DNA of 64,000 bases from contig CM077643.1 in the NCBI GenBank assembly GCA_039707465.1, positions 378,116,419 through 378,180,418 on the forward strand, read 5' to 3'. Of the stretch, positions 46,838 through 61,180 are shown piece after piece (the stretch's first letter is position 1; every line of letters begins with the position of its first letter). The notes below the pieces were generated by a model. The model was not told where the DNA came from, did no database searches, and worked only from the letters and a program-made list of their open reading frames with translations. Source of the stretch: Rhabdophis nuchalis (taxonomy: Eukaryota; Chordata; Lepidosauria; Squamata; Natricidae). The position numbers and the translations under genes are program-made.

Positions 46838-47130
46838 TTAGTTGCGAAGTCGTGTCTGACCCATCACAACCCCATGGACAACATTCCTCCAGGCCTTCTT
46901 GTCCTCTACCACCCTCTGGAGTCCATTTAAGCTCACACCGACTGCTTCAGTGACTCCATCCAGCCACCTCATTCTCTGTCGTCCCCGTCTTCTTTTGCCC
47001 TCAATCATTCCCAGCATTAGGCTCTTCTCCAGTGCGTCCTTCCTTCTCATTAGGTGGCCAAAGCAACTTGACAAATCCCTAAAACTTCCATTCAACTAGT
47101 CCTGTCCTTTTTTCATCCCCACTTTAGAGA
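46838..47130 (-). pseudogene. BovB LINE ORF2 C-terminal fragment
   Basis: The minus strand reads FGHLMRRKDALEKSLMLGMI, then EGKRRRGRQRMRWLDGVTEA, then AWRNVVHGVVMGQTRLRN. This is the characteristic end of the BovB/RTE ORF. It is truncated at both sides. Confidence 0.85.
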
Positions 47131-48175
47131 GAGTGATTGGTGATTGTTTCCATACCAATCTGGGATGCTTGGTTGACTGCTCTCCTTAACTTCAGAAAGA
47201 ATCTGGCTGCACGGGGCCTTTTCTGACTAACCTTACAAAAACAGGCAGGGGCGTTTCTGATGAAGTAAGATACAGCTCACAAAAAGCTGCCTATTGAGAA
47301 AAACCGCTAATCGGAAACAGTGCTACCAAACGCCTCTTTTTTTTGACACTGTAGACTAACATGGCTTCCTCTGCTCCAATATCTCCTTAATCTGACGCTA
47401 AAATGGTTAGTAAAAATAGTGTTGGTTACCTGCTTCATTATTAGAGTAGAATAGGTTGTCCCTGGACCAATACATTTTAAGTTGGGATATTTTTCTGTTA
47501 GTTCAAGCAGGAGTTTAATTCAGTCATAAGGAAGAACCCAAAGTCTCTGCACCAAAGAGCTTGAATTTGGGACAAACTATAAAAATTATATACCACCCTC
47601 ATTCTGAAGTCTGCTATTCTCTATGACCTTAACACAGATGATAAGAGTTGTACTGTCTATGGTATGAGTCAAATATATAGAAACTTAACCTGGGCACCAG
47701 GCACTGAATTATGCACAGGCCCCATGCCATCTGCTGTAAAATAAGACATCACCCCCCCCCCAAAATAAGACAATATTGGTTTTTTATATTTAAAATGGAC
47801 ATTAGGGCCTGGTTGCTAAATTATTTGAATTCCACCACCACTGGAGCTGAGCGTTTACTGGCTGGATGCCCTTCCTGACACCTATGCAGAGCTCACAGCA
47901 GATATTTTCTCTTTGTGCCCAGAGAGAGAAATATCTGCCGCTAGGATCCAATTCACAGCCTCCTGATTTTGAGAAGCTGCACATCTCTGAATATCAATAA
48001 CCATGAAAGACAAATAGGCTATCATGTCCCTAGAGACATCTAGTTGGCTACCATAGAAACATAACTACTGGATTCATACAAGATACATCTGATGGGCCTT
48101 CAGCAGCTATCAGCTCTTTGAACTGAAGATAAAAATCCTGAAAAAGCCATCCTGTTTTTCTTCAAACGCATCGTA
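47131..48175. other. No gene; possible SINE remnant at 47815-47990
   Basis: The segment tggctggatgcccttcctga and the following 150 bases resemble a tRNA-type SINE, but I cannot assign it. The rest is unassigned. Confidence 0.35.
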
Positions 48176-48183
48176 GTCTAGCA

Positions 48184-49258
48184 CAGAGGTCCCCAACCCC
48201 CGGGCCGCAGACCGGTGCCGGTCCGTGGCTGGATAGGACCCGGGCCGCAGGGCTAGAGAGGAGGAGGAGGGAGGAGGGGGCAGTCCCCTGAGCACAGCGC
48301 GCGGGAGAACGCAGGCGCGGCTGTTCGCGCCTTTGGAGTGTGCCTCTTCCTCCACCCTCGTCGAGGGAGGGATTCCTGGACGCCGCCGGACCGGCCACCG
48401 ATTCCCTCCCCTGCTGGCATGCCGGCCACTCATTTTCTTTCAAGGACTGCGGAGGCTCCGCGGGCTGGGGAGGGAACTGGCGGGTTGCTCCGGCGGCGCA
48501 CAGAAGTCCCTCCGTCGACGAGGGTGGAGGAAGAGCCCCCACCATCCTCCTGCGTTCTCCCGCGCGCTGTGCCCAATGGGCTGCCCCCCTCCCTCCTCCT
48601 CCTCCTCTCCAGCCCGGCTCCTATCCAGCCACGGAGCCTGACCGAGCAAACGAGCAACCAAGCATGGCAGGCGGGATGAGGAGGCGGGGGGGGGACGACG
48701 ATGACGACGACAGACACACATAGAGAGACAGAGAGAGGGAGGGAGGGAGAGAAAGATAGACAGAGACACAGAAGGAGTGATTGAATGAATGCAAGACAGA
48801 CAGACACACGCACACACACACACAGAGTGACAGAAATGGGCGGATGAAGGAGAGTCAGAGAAAGAGAGAAAGAAAGAAAAAAGTGGGAGAGAGAAAGACA
48901 GACAGAGAAAGAGACAGAAAGGAAAGAGACAGAAAAAGATACAGAAAGAGGGAAAGAGAAAAAGAAAGAGAAAGAAATAGAGAGAAAGGGAAAGAGAGAA
49001 AGAAAGAAATAGCGAGAGAAAAAAAGAGAGACAGCGACAAAGAAAGAGAAAGAACGAGAGAGAGAGAAAGAAAGAACTTACGACCACAGTTGAGGCCAAA
49101 AGTTTGGTTGCTAACCAAGATCATTGTTAAGTGAGTTTCACATTTTCAAAGTTGGCCACGCCCACCCAGTCACATGACTGCTGAGCCACACAGCCGGTCC
49201 GCAGAATTTTCTTTAAAATGAAACCGGTCCCTGGTGCAAAAAAGGTTGGGGACCCCTG
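48184..49258. mobile_element. hAT (Charlie/MER1-like ends) element, inverted copy of 29853-30990
   Basis: The ends are cagaggtccccaacccccgg and ggttggggacccctg. The duplication gtctagca is exact at 48176-48183 and 49259-49266. It has the same modules as 29853-30990 in opposite orientation: GC-rich part, purine tract (about 48720-49078), then the gttggccacgcccaccc segment. Confidence 0.9.
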
Positions 49259-49939
49259 GTCTAGCATAAATGTCTTAATCCAGTGCAACCCACACCTTCC
49301 ATCTCCATCCTTACTAGTGTTGACCCCTCACCTTCTGAAGACATTCCAACATAACAGCTAAATGTGCCTCTTGGTTCTCCTTGTTGGACTTCACTTTCTG
49401 TATCAGCCTCTCCTTGGCAGTTTTGATGAAATTGTTGTTGATAGTTTTTTTATGAAACCGAGGCGTCAAAACTTGTTATGTGGTTCTTTTGCTTGGTTCT
49501 CAAGCACATCCTCATTTTCAGTCAAATTGTGGCCAGACAGTGTCTTCACAGCATGGTTCCCCACCCAATTTAATAACCAATGTAATGGAGGTGCTGAGGG
49601 GGAAAGGTGAATATTTAGAGATGGCATCCTAAAGAGATGGCATCCCTTGAGATGTGTACCTAAAAGTGGTTTGGCTTTGCCTGCTTTTTGGCCTACTCAC
49701 TTCTGGACTAACTCTTGGCTTACAAAGACAAGTCCAAATATAGTTTTCCCCCCTCCAAAAATAAGCCTTCTCTTAATTTATCTTTTTTTTTTTAATGTTG
49801 ACAATATTGACATTGCCTCCCTGCCTGCTGCAAGGCTGAAGACTCCGAAATGATGACAATTGCCCTCCAAGTGACCAAAAGACAACTTCAGAGACTCGGT
49901 TAGTTTGCAAAAAGAATGTATTAGTAGTAGTATTTTATA

Positions 49940-50295
49940 ACTTTAATCCTTTCATTTACAGTATTGTACAGCTGGTTTAAAATATAAAAATAATCTGTCC
50001 CTCTGAAAGATAACTACTCCTTTAGCTCTTCTTCCTGCTTACTTGCACACAATGGCAGATGTCCCCTTAAAGATCTGCCACCCACGCTTCCCACCAATTA
50101 TTGGTATATTCAAAACCAGAAGGCAAACGTGAAAGTGTCTCCTAAGCAGTGAGTTTCTTATTTAATAAGTAAGAACAATGAAAATAAATGATATTCGTTA
50201 ATAATAGTATCATGAAATATGCCAGAGAAATTCATCAGACCCTTTTCCCCGTGGCTACAATTCCAGGGTGTGGTTGGCCCTGGTCTCCCTCACCC
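49940..50295 (-). other. POMC: POMC copy 2 3'UTR, predicted
   Basis: It follows the stop codon at 50298-50296. No AATAAA is visible on the minus strand; ATTAAA variants occur at 50166-50161 and near 49960. The exact end is not determined. Confidence 0.4.
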
Positions 50296-50955
50296 TTACT
50301 GGCCTTTCTTATAAGCAGTTTTGACGATGGCATTCTTAAAAAGAGTCACTAGAGGAGTGTGACTGTGCTCTGAGGTCATGAAGCCGCCGTAGCGCTTCTT
50401 CTTGGACAGGGCTGGGGTGTTCCACCGAAAGTGGTGCATCTTGTAGGCAGTATTATCATTTTTTATTTTTCTCAGCTGCTTTTCTTTGTCCACCTTAATC
50501 GCTTCGCTGCTCTGTTTTTCCTCTGGGGAGTCAAGTTCGGGGTATTCCATCTCCCAGGAAAGGTCTCTTCTGAACTCCTCAGGATAACTCTCCTCAGATT
50601 CTTCTGCTGCCCCATTTGGATTGACTCTGATAGGTCGCCTCTTCCTGCCCACTGGCTTCCCCCATCGGAAGTGCTCCATTGCATAGGACCTCTTGCCTTC
50701 TTTCTTTTCATGGGACTCTTGGTGGCTTTCCGAGTCTCCTTCCCAGGTCTCTTGGGTTTCTGAAGAAGCCGAGAAGAGATCTGCATCAGAGTCACTGGAA
50801 GGGTTCTTTCTTTTGTTGCCTAAGCTGTTACTCTTCCCAAATTTGTCCCAGTGGATGTTCTTCTGAGTATCTTCAGAGAGAGGTTGCATGTGACCATTTC
50901 CTGGATATACTGGAGACTCATTTGAGAGGCCCATACTGCAGGCCTTGAGGCACTC
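50296..50955 (-). CDS. POMC: POMC copy 2 exon 3: ACTH, alpha-MSH, beta-MSH and beta-endorphin
   Basis: This is the main coding exon of pro-opiomelanocortin, a secreted precursor cut at dibasic sites in pituitary and brain cells. The acceptor TTGCAG ends at 50956; the exon gives 219 residues in phase 0 with exon 2 (263 in total). In exon numbering: the N-terminal domain's last two Cys (ECLKAC, 2-6) and [15 protein letters not shown]; a degraded gamma-MSH site (30-40, [11 protein letters not shown], no HFRW); an acidic joining region; KR at 88-89; ACTH at 90-128 (50688-50572), beginning [19 protein letters not shown] and ending F128; RR; beta-MSH around 168-186 with [13 protein letters not shown]; and beta-endorphin at 189-219 (50391-50299), [20 protein letters not shown] and so on to KKGQ. 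Ser3 of alpha-MSH is Ala. No stop or frameshift. The hormone parts for the ACTH receptor and opioid receptors look functional. Confidence 0.97.
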   Translation of the reverse strand, partial: ECLKACSMGLSNESPVYPGNGHMQPLSEDTQKNIHWDKFGKSNSLGNKRKNPSSDSDADLFSASSETQETWEGDSESHQESHEKKEGKRSYAMEHFRWGKPVGRKRRPIRVNPNGAAEESEESYPEEFRRDLSWEMEYPELDSPEEKQSSEAIKVDKEKQLRKIKNDNTAYKMHHFRWNTPALSKKKRYGGFMTSEHSHTPLVTLFKNAIVKTAYKKGQ

Positions 50956-53983
<3,028 letters not shown>

Positions 53984-54115
53984 CATCATTTTCACTTCTG
54001 TGTCCATGTCCCAACACCAACTGTTGTCCCAACAAAGGCTATGCACTCCTGCCACTGAATGGATGAGCAGAACTCCCATAATGGCCCAAAGACTCCTCCA
54101 CTGGGAGTTCAGCAT
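53984..54115 (-). CDS. POMC: POMC copy 2 exon 2: start codon, signal peptide, first Cys pair
   Basis: The exon spans 54140-53984; coding begins at the ATG at 54115-54113. It encodes 44 residues: MLNSQWRSLW, hydrophobic AIMGVLLIHSVAGV, then HSLCWDNSWC and WDMDTEVKMM. Signal cleavage is expected near residues 24-27. The pattern C-x5-C, followed across the splice by C-x3-C, is the four-Cys N-terminal domain of POMC, which forms two disulfides and helps sort the precursor into regulated granules. The acceptor is TTTTTTCTCAG and the donor GTAAGT, in phase 0 with exon 3. Only the first third of this exon matches copy 1 well. Confidence 0.95.
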
Positions 54116-54194
54116 CTTCACAGAAAGAAGACTGTTTCTGCTGAGAAAAAAGAATATTGGCCACCAAAGAAAGCAAAGTAACATAGATTAAAGA

Positions 54195-54415
54195 GAGCCA
54201 GTCTGATGTAGCAGTTAAAGCATCACGCTAGAGACTGTGAGACTGTGAGTCTTTGTCCCGCCTTAGACACAAATCCAGTTGAGTGACTTTGGGCCAGTCA
54301 CTTTCTCTCAACCCTAGGAAGGAAGCAATGCCAAAACCACTTCAGAAAAACCTTGCCAAGGAAACTGCAGGGGATTGTCCAGATAGTCTATAAGAATCAG
54401 ACATAATTGAATGGA
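54195..54415 (+). mobile_element. Sauria-type tRNA SINE, nearly complete
   Basis: The head is gagagccagtctgatgtagc with the B-box region gagtctttgtcccgcc. The conserved middle is ttgggccagtcactttctct, and the BovB-like tail is agaatcagacataattgaat. The degenerate copy at 195-775 is its paralog. Confidence 0.75.
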
Positions 54416-55313
54416 AGGGAAAATATGGGTTATAAGTTGCATGAAATGATGGGGTACATGAGCTATCAAAGGTTTAGCCCAGATTTATCCTAGGCTTACT
54501 ACCTAGTCCTGGTTTACTTCATTTCTTTCATCTGCATTACTGCTGGATAATACTATATTGCCTCAAATAAGGATCCCCCCCCCCCCCCCCCCCCAAGGAT
54601 AGGCGTATCTCTTCAGAAATCTCTCTCAAAAGGTTAACTCCTGGCTAAAGTAGCAAAGTCCTGCTGGCACATTCTTTGGTATCCGCCTACTTATTGTAGG
54701 TAAGAATAAGAGCTTGCAGGCTGCAACAATAATATCCAGTCTCAAGCATAATACATTTCCATTAATGTCTTCAGACTCATACAGACCCTGGAGACATTCT
54801 TGGAAAAATAAAATAAATGGTTCAGAATCAGCAGCCCTGTCCTTTGTTTAAATATGGTAAAAGAGTTAACCATCTCTACCCCAACACAATTTTTGTGACA
54901 ATGTCTTCCACATGCTATCAGAATTCCAGCTGTGCTTGCTGTATTTGTCCTAAAAGGCAGAGAACCACTGCTTTAAAGGCTAGACAATTCTAGCATTAGA
55001 GGTTGGCAATTGTAGAGATATGTATATTCCCTGTTCTCTAGCACAACCAACCTGAACTCGCTAACATTATATTTTCCCACTAATTTGCTTAACCTCTCCC
55101 ACACAGGCTATGCTGACGCATGGTAAGCACAAATAAAGTTGATTTGCTTCTGCCTTATCCTGTTATACAAGTCCAGCCACCATGTTTGGCAACCAGAGCG
55201 GAAGTATGGGAACACAGCCAAATTGTGATTTGTTCAATAAGCCATTGTTAAAACAAACCATTCCTTAGAGTAATAATGTGTGAAAGTAGCCAATGGTGCT
55301 AATGGGTTTCCTA

Positions 55314-55467
55314 CAGTGGTGGGATTCAAAAAATTTTACTACTGGTTCTGTGGGCGTGGCTTTGTGGCAGGGGAAGGAAACTACAAAATCTTCATTCCCT
55401 CCCGACTCTCAAAATTTCTTCTACCGGTTCTCCAGAACCTGTCAGAACTGGCTGAATACCACCTCTG
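55314..55467. mobile_element. hAT MITE, CAGTGGTGGG family
   Basis: The ends are cagtggtgggattc and gaataccacctctg. The duplication is gtttccta (55306-55313) and gtttccca (55468-55475), 7 of 8 matching. Confidence 0.82.
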
Positions 55468-57289
55468 GTTTCCCAGAACATTCTTTGTGCATTTGCTGCC
55501 CTGCCATGAATAAGAGGTACAACCCTCATGAAAGAAAGAAGACCACATGGTGTGTTATTTTATCCAAAACCCAAGTCCCAATGGCTGAAATAAACGATTA
55601 CTATGGCTTATGATGCTATAACTATGTCTAGTACCGACCCCCCACTAAACCAGCTGCTAATTCTACAGAAATACAAAAATGAAATTTATTACAAAGGAAA
55701 AAGGGGTGAAGCTAAACTTCTTGGGCTGTAGGCTGAGACCTTTGTATAGACTATTTGTATATTCCACCACCACCCTGTCACTTTCTATAAGTCTGTCTAT
55801 AAGTCTATTTTCTACATACATTTCCATGTACATTAAAAAATATTACAAATCTGCTCCAGATGTTGGGCAAGACTGTGTCATTATTCTTAGCAGGTATTTT
55901 CAAGAATGTTCCTATAAATAAACACATATGTTGCAAGGGAAGAGTGGTTTTGATTTCCCCCCCTCTCATTTCAACATTTACATTTCAACTTTTCCCATCT
56001 ATTATTTCAAGGTCTGCTGAAACTATCACAGACGTATGTGGCTCCAAACAGAAAATGACTAGGCTGCTCTCCGGGGATGTCAGTCCTTCTACTACCAAGT
56101 TAGTTTGCTAGTTCATCTAGACGATTAATATTACAATAACAGCATGCCAGTTAAAAATTAAAATCTGAAGAACTTGATTGTATTCTGGAATTGTCTATTC
56201 ATGAGCTGTATTCAGGGCATGCACGTAACTCTGAAATTTGTGAAGAAGCTGTGGGAGAAACCTAAGTATGCAGGATCCAATCGGGGTCGGTCACTAGGAC
56301 CAGAGATTTAGTCTTCTAGGTTTTTGGACTTTTGCTGGAGTTCCTGGAAGAACTTTCTTATTCGAAAGTGTTCTCACCAGAATGCAATCTAGTGTGAGAG
56401 AAATTCCTTGGGATGGGCTCCAGCATGAGCCCAAAACTTGGAAGATTAAGAGCTGCCTAAGACTGACTCAGATTGGATCCTGCAACATTATCTGGGACAT
56501 GTATATTTTCCTTCATTCATGAGACGTAAGGATCTTAGCAATTGAAGGAGATGCCGTCTTGAAACTGTGTCATTAAAAAATGAATAAGAATACAAAAAGC
56601 AAAAAGCAAGGAGGGAGAAAAAGGAACTGAAATGCGCATAGAAGGTTATAGTTGCTTCAACAGTGAGATGGGTGGCATATAAATTTAGTAAAATATTTTT
56701 AAAGTGGAGAGTTTGCCAAGTGTTCCAAACAGTCAGGACATTCCACTTCCATGGAGAAACTGCAATAGAGCAAGAGAAAAGGCCACAAATGGAGTACCAA
56801 GAGGAGGCAGCCCATTGGCTCCAAGGATATGGTTCCCCAAGGAGATCTTTAGTGAATAGGATCTATGTTGGACTTCCATAGCCTCCTTAGGCAGCTCTCT
56901 TTGATTTCAATGAGATTCGTCCAGAAAAATTCTGCAGGATATTAGGTCCATGGTTTTTAGGAGAAGAATGGTTAGGCACCACAAAATTTCAAGAGAACCT
57001 TATTAGAGACTGAATTTCCCTCTTCTTCCCACACTATTACCATACTGTTACCACGTTTAGGGTCTTACACGTTCAGATGTGCAGGGAACTTACACATGTC
57101 CTCCATGTAATAACAAAATGGGATATTTTTTTTAATCTCCAAACTAATGGAACTTTTGATTTGCATAGCAGCTCCATGGAAGAATTACTCATCCTCAATG
57201 TCAAAAATATGCATTCTCTTTCTTCAGTGAATTAGATCCCCTTTAAGATACCTTACATTTTCATGTTTTCCTCCACATATGTTTTATAG

Positions 57290-57458
57290 CAGGGGTCACC
57301 AACCTTTTGAACTTCAGGGACCACTAATTCATAATTTTAAATCCCATCGACCACTAATATTATTTTTTTAAAAGATAAATAATATTTAGTGCAATATAAA
57401 AAATGCAAATAATTTTTCTGTGAACCACCAAAATTTTCTCACAGACCACCACCACCTG
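57290..57458. mobile_element. hAT-like element in POMC copy 2 intron 1
   Basis: It starts caggggtcaccaacc; the far end is eroded (caccacctg). The flanks ttttatag and ttttagcg each differ by one base or so from the single site ttttagag at 10569-10576 in copy 1, which is therefore the empty site. Confidence 0.75.
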
Positions 57459-58257
57459 TTTTAGCGGATAACTATTTCCTCATAGCAAAATTAAACTGTT
57501 ATGTCTCCTAGTTGCAAAAACCAAGCTTTTAAAAAACTATATAAAAAGCTAATAGACTAAAAATAGTTTTAGTCTAATAAAAACGAATTGTATTTTAGAA
57601 GAATTGTCATCCCCAGAGCTTATATAGTCTTGAATATGGATTTGAAGCTAGGAGAAAGGGGGTAAAGTAAAGGGGGATAAAAGAAAAGCTCTGATTAAAA
57701 AGACACAAATGGATTTTATTCTTGAAGAGTTACGTAACTACAAAATCATCTTTCTCAAAAGTTCCTGCCCTTTTTAAATTTTAATTATTCAACCCACTTG
57801 GGATACTGCATTCACAACTGTCTACACAGGCAGAACTCCTGAAGAATTAAGCAGAGAACAGAAGTTGCCTACAAAAGGAGAAAGCAAAACTATGCATGTG
57901 AAATAAACTCTTACCACTTACCACTCTTCACTTGGCTGGGAGAGAAGCAAATAAAAGGGGATCAGATCCCTTGGAAAGGCTATCTGCAATATGACAGAAA
58001 CTTAGAAGCAGGACATGCCACGGAGGGCAACTTGCTTCATTGCCTTCAAAGCTACCTCCTGCCGTGCCCTGGTCTGAGTTTTTCCCTTCTTGATGTTTGT
58101 CAGCTGGGATCTGCACTGCAGAACTTTAAAGCCCATGCTTCTTCAGCTACCCTTGAAAGAAAATGAATAAAGCAAGCCTTGCCATCCTTTCAGAGGGAAA
58201 CTTATGGGATCAGCATCTGAAGAATTAAAGTGCAGCCAAGGCAAGAGGGTTACTTAC

Positions 58258-58344
58258 CTGTTGCTGCAACGAGAGTTCTCCCTCTTCTCTCCCTCTCTTT
58301 CTCTCTCGGTCTCTCTCCCTTTCTTCCTCTTAACAACTGCAAGG
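58258..58344 (-). other. POMC: POMC copy 2 exon 1 (non-coding 5'UTR), predicted
   Basis: It ends GCAACAG followed by donor GTAAGTAA (58257 down). The start is placed 25-30 bases below the TATA box. It is identical to copy 1 exon 1 as far as I can see. Intron 1 would be about 4.1 kb. Confidence 0.75.
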
Positions 58345-58590
58345 TTTCAGCAGCAACCCCAGCCCCTTTTTATACCACACAAGCTAGTCTTTCGTGCTAG
58401 AGTAACCTTCCGGACAGACCTTTTGAAGCAACAAGAAAAGGGGAGGTGACCAGGAAAGCTCCAGGTGTACAAGAATGGGAGAGATTAGCAGGCATCCACC
58501 AAGACGTCGAAGCATACGTGGGGAAAGGCTCACAAAAGGCAGCTGGAGGTGGAGGGAGGATTAGCACCCCAATGTGAAGAGGACGACCAG
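58345..58590 (-). promoter_or_regulatory. POMC copy 2 promoter
   Basis: TATAAAAAG is at 58374-58366. The E-box CACCTG is at 58467-58462 and the TAATCC site at 58563-58558, at the same spacing as in copy 1. Pitx/NeuroD use is inferred from mammalian POMC, not shown here. Confidence 0.65.
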
Positions 58591-59185
58591 AATGAGGCAG
58601 AGGAAAACTTCCCCCATTTTTAGCCCCTTAAATTGGTTCTGCGGATCAGGAATAGGCAGGTGATTATTATTATTATTTAATTAGAAACCAGACACCCTTT
58701 GGTAATAATGGCACATTGGTTCATGGAGGTTTAACACACTATTGTGTGCATATTGTACACATCTGTTCAATACTATCTCTCCTTTTTTTATTCCCTTTCC
58801 AAATTGCATTTTGTAAAGTTCCTTTGTTCAGCTTGGCAAGAAAAAAGAGGCTCAACTGGTGGTCCATATGGTAACGTTTGTGTACCACTCTGGTCAGATA
58901 GATTTCAGATGACATGACAGTAGGATGCCATGCCTCTCCAGCTACGGTCATCTTAAGCAATCCCCTCTAAAATCCCCTCGGTTTTAAATGATGCCCCCAA
59001 CCCCCGAATTATAACTGCAATCAGCTCTAAGGAGCTTTATGGAATTCCCTTCCTTTTCATCTAAGGGTTTCCAACTTTTATTTTAGATTTCCTCAACAAT
59101 CTAAAAGCACATTTCACCAAAAGGTATATTTGAACCAAATCAGAGGGGTCTTTGTTTAGAAAGGCACCTAAAGACGTTTAAGGAA

Positions 59186-59186
<1 letters not shown>

Positions 59187-59246
<60 letters not shown>

Positions 59247-59279
59247 TAATTAGATTTCTAGACCGCCCCCTCTCCCCGA
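59187..59279 (-). mobile_element. Minimal CR1/L3 insertion: about 35 bases plus (ATT)n tail
   Basis: The tail (ATT)n is followed by agaccgccccctctccccgaaggga. The target gaatat is repeated on both sides. Copy 1 (near 12287) is empty. Confidence 0.8.
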
Positions 59280-59574
59280 AGGGACGAATATGAAAGAATA
59301 TGGAAGACTTTTTGTAAGTGTAACGTCTCCTGGATTTTGCACATGAGCTAAATGGTCACTCAAGACAAAACAAATCCAAGAAATCCCTTCCTTAAACTGA
59401 GATTGGAGGAATAACAAGGGTCAACCCACCATATTTACAAACATTTTAGCATGTCCATGTTAGAATAATGTAAATTATTTAGAGTGTTTTAATTTAAAAA
59501 ACCATTAAAAAGAAAACATCTGTCTAATGCCTTGAGTTGACCAAAAATAAATAGTGGGATGATCATCATCATCA

Positions 59575-61180
59575 TCATCACCGTACATCTCATGTAGGTA
59601 CTTGGTTGATACCTAGGATGCTGGCAGCAACCCGTATCAACCATCAATGCCAGTAAATAATATGTGTGATACATTTTTAAATGTTCAGTTGACTGAGTTT
59701 CATGTTTAATAAATAAATGTTTATAATAATAATACCATCAAACTGGCCTACAAGAAAGGCCAAATGAAAAACAGAAAAGAAACATGACAAGGCAAAGTGT
59801 TATATGGTCAATTCATAGCAGGCCAAACAGATATTAATAAGCCCAGGCAAAGGCTAAGGGCAGAAAAAATGAAGAAAAGGACCATGGCTATAGAAGATGA
59901 ATCCTTTAGAAAAAAATGCATACAAAGTTGGAATTGAGGAGACAACAACAGACGGCAAACACTGCCTCTGCAAAGAAGCTGAAGAAACACTGGATCACCT
60001 AGGTATCTGCTGCAAGAAGATCACACAGACTGACCCCAAGCAAGAGCATGACAAAGTAGCAACAATGGTGCATTGGAAGATCTGTAAGAAATACTGTTTG
60101 CCTGCAGGCAAGGACTGGTGAGACTATAAAATAGGCAAAGTAATGGAAAATGAAGCTAATGTGCTCTGGGATTTCCAAATTCAAACAGACTTTTCACGTA
60201 ACACCCCAGATTTAACAATTGTCAATTAGAAAAACAAAAAAAATCTGGATAGTAGACATTGCAGTACCAGAAGACAGCAGAATAGAAGAGAAAGAAATGA
60301 AGAAGAATCACACAAAAAAAGAAAGACCTGCAAATAGAAATAAAAGTAGAAGTAGCAAAAGAAAGCAAAGGTACTACCAATAGTGATTGGCACCTTGGTT
60401 CAATCCCAAAACATTTGGAGCACCTCTTGAACACCACTGGCATTGGCAAAATCATCATCAGTCAACTGTAGATATAAACTTTACTTGGAACATCTTTTAT
60501 CTTGTGACAATACCTTTAACACCATAAAAACAAAAACATCTGTCTTTTCAAGGACCTTGGAAACGATTCAATAGTATAAAAATGCCAATTCTAATCTAAA
60601 CATATGGCTGATTGTGCAACCAACCACAATAATGCTAGGCTTACAATCTGGTTCTGATACTAATGGACTAAGTGTGTAATCATAGGCTTGCCACACAACC
60701 CAAAATTTGGCTTCCCATTGTGAATTATATCCTTTCCATTTTATCTCAAGTAGCAAAACACTAGAAAAGCTAGAGGCATTTTCTGTTTTTGTTTTAGCAA
60801 TACAATGATGTACTCAACTGTTCTTTATTTAAAGTAGACTTAATTTTAAATTGCTGGCCAGCATTGCTAAACAGTGACACATTGGCAAACTTTGGGGAGG
60901 GGAGTGTATCCCTCTATCATTCTTTTATCATTTTATTTACCTTCCAGAATAGGGATATTGTGTTTCCTACAAAGATGCATTTAGTGGGAAAACGGGAGAT
61001 GTTGGTTGCTTTGAGTAAATAGAAATGGGAAAGTGCAGAGATTCCAGAATGAGAGGATCCTCATAGAGGAAAAGAAAATTAAAAGTGTTGCCATTTATAG
61101 AGGAGTGAATTTAAAAAGATGTTGAAGGAACGGAAACAAAAAGGGTTGCTGGGTCTATACAACTATTAGATTTAGGCTAG
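59575..61180 (+). pseudogene. R4-clade LINE remnant, paralog of 13566-14670
   Basis: The ORF at 59897-60121 has KEAEETLDHLGICCKKITQ (the Cys/His motif). Further on, AGKDWW...IGKVMENEANVLWDF-like codons are readable but shifted. Extra sequence at about 60320-61020 includes more of the 3' end (ttacttggaacatcttttatc) that copy 1 lost. No intact ORF. Confidence 0.65.

Larger units (their letters stand above)
54141..58257. other. POMC copy 2 intron 1
   Basis: About 4.1 kb. It holds a Sauria-type SINE, a run of 20 C (54575-54594) and two hAT elements. Bases 54600-56290 have no counterpart in copy 1. No exon is seen. Confidence 0.8.

Noticed and set aside
50472..50795. Second-frame ORF overlapping POMC exon 3
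   Set aside because: It is a shadow of the hormone-coding frame, without start context or homology.
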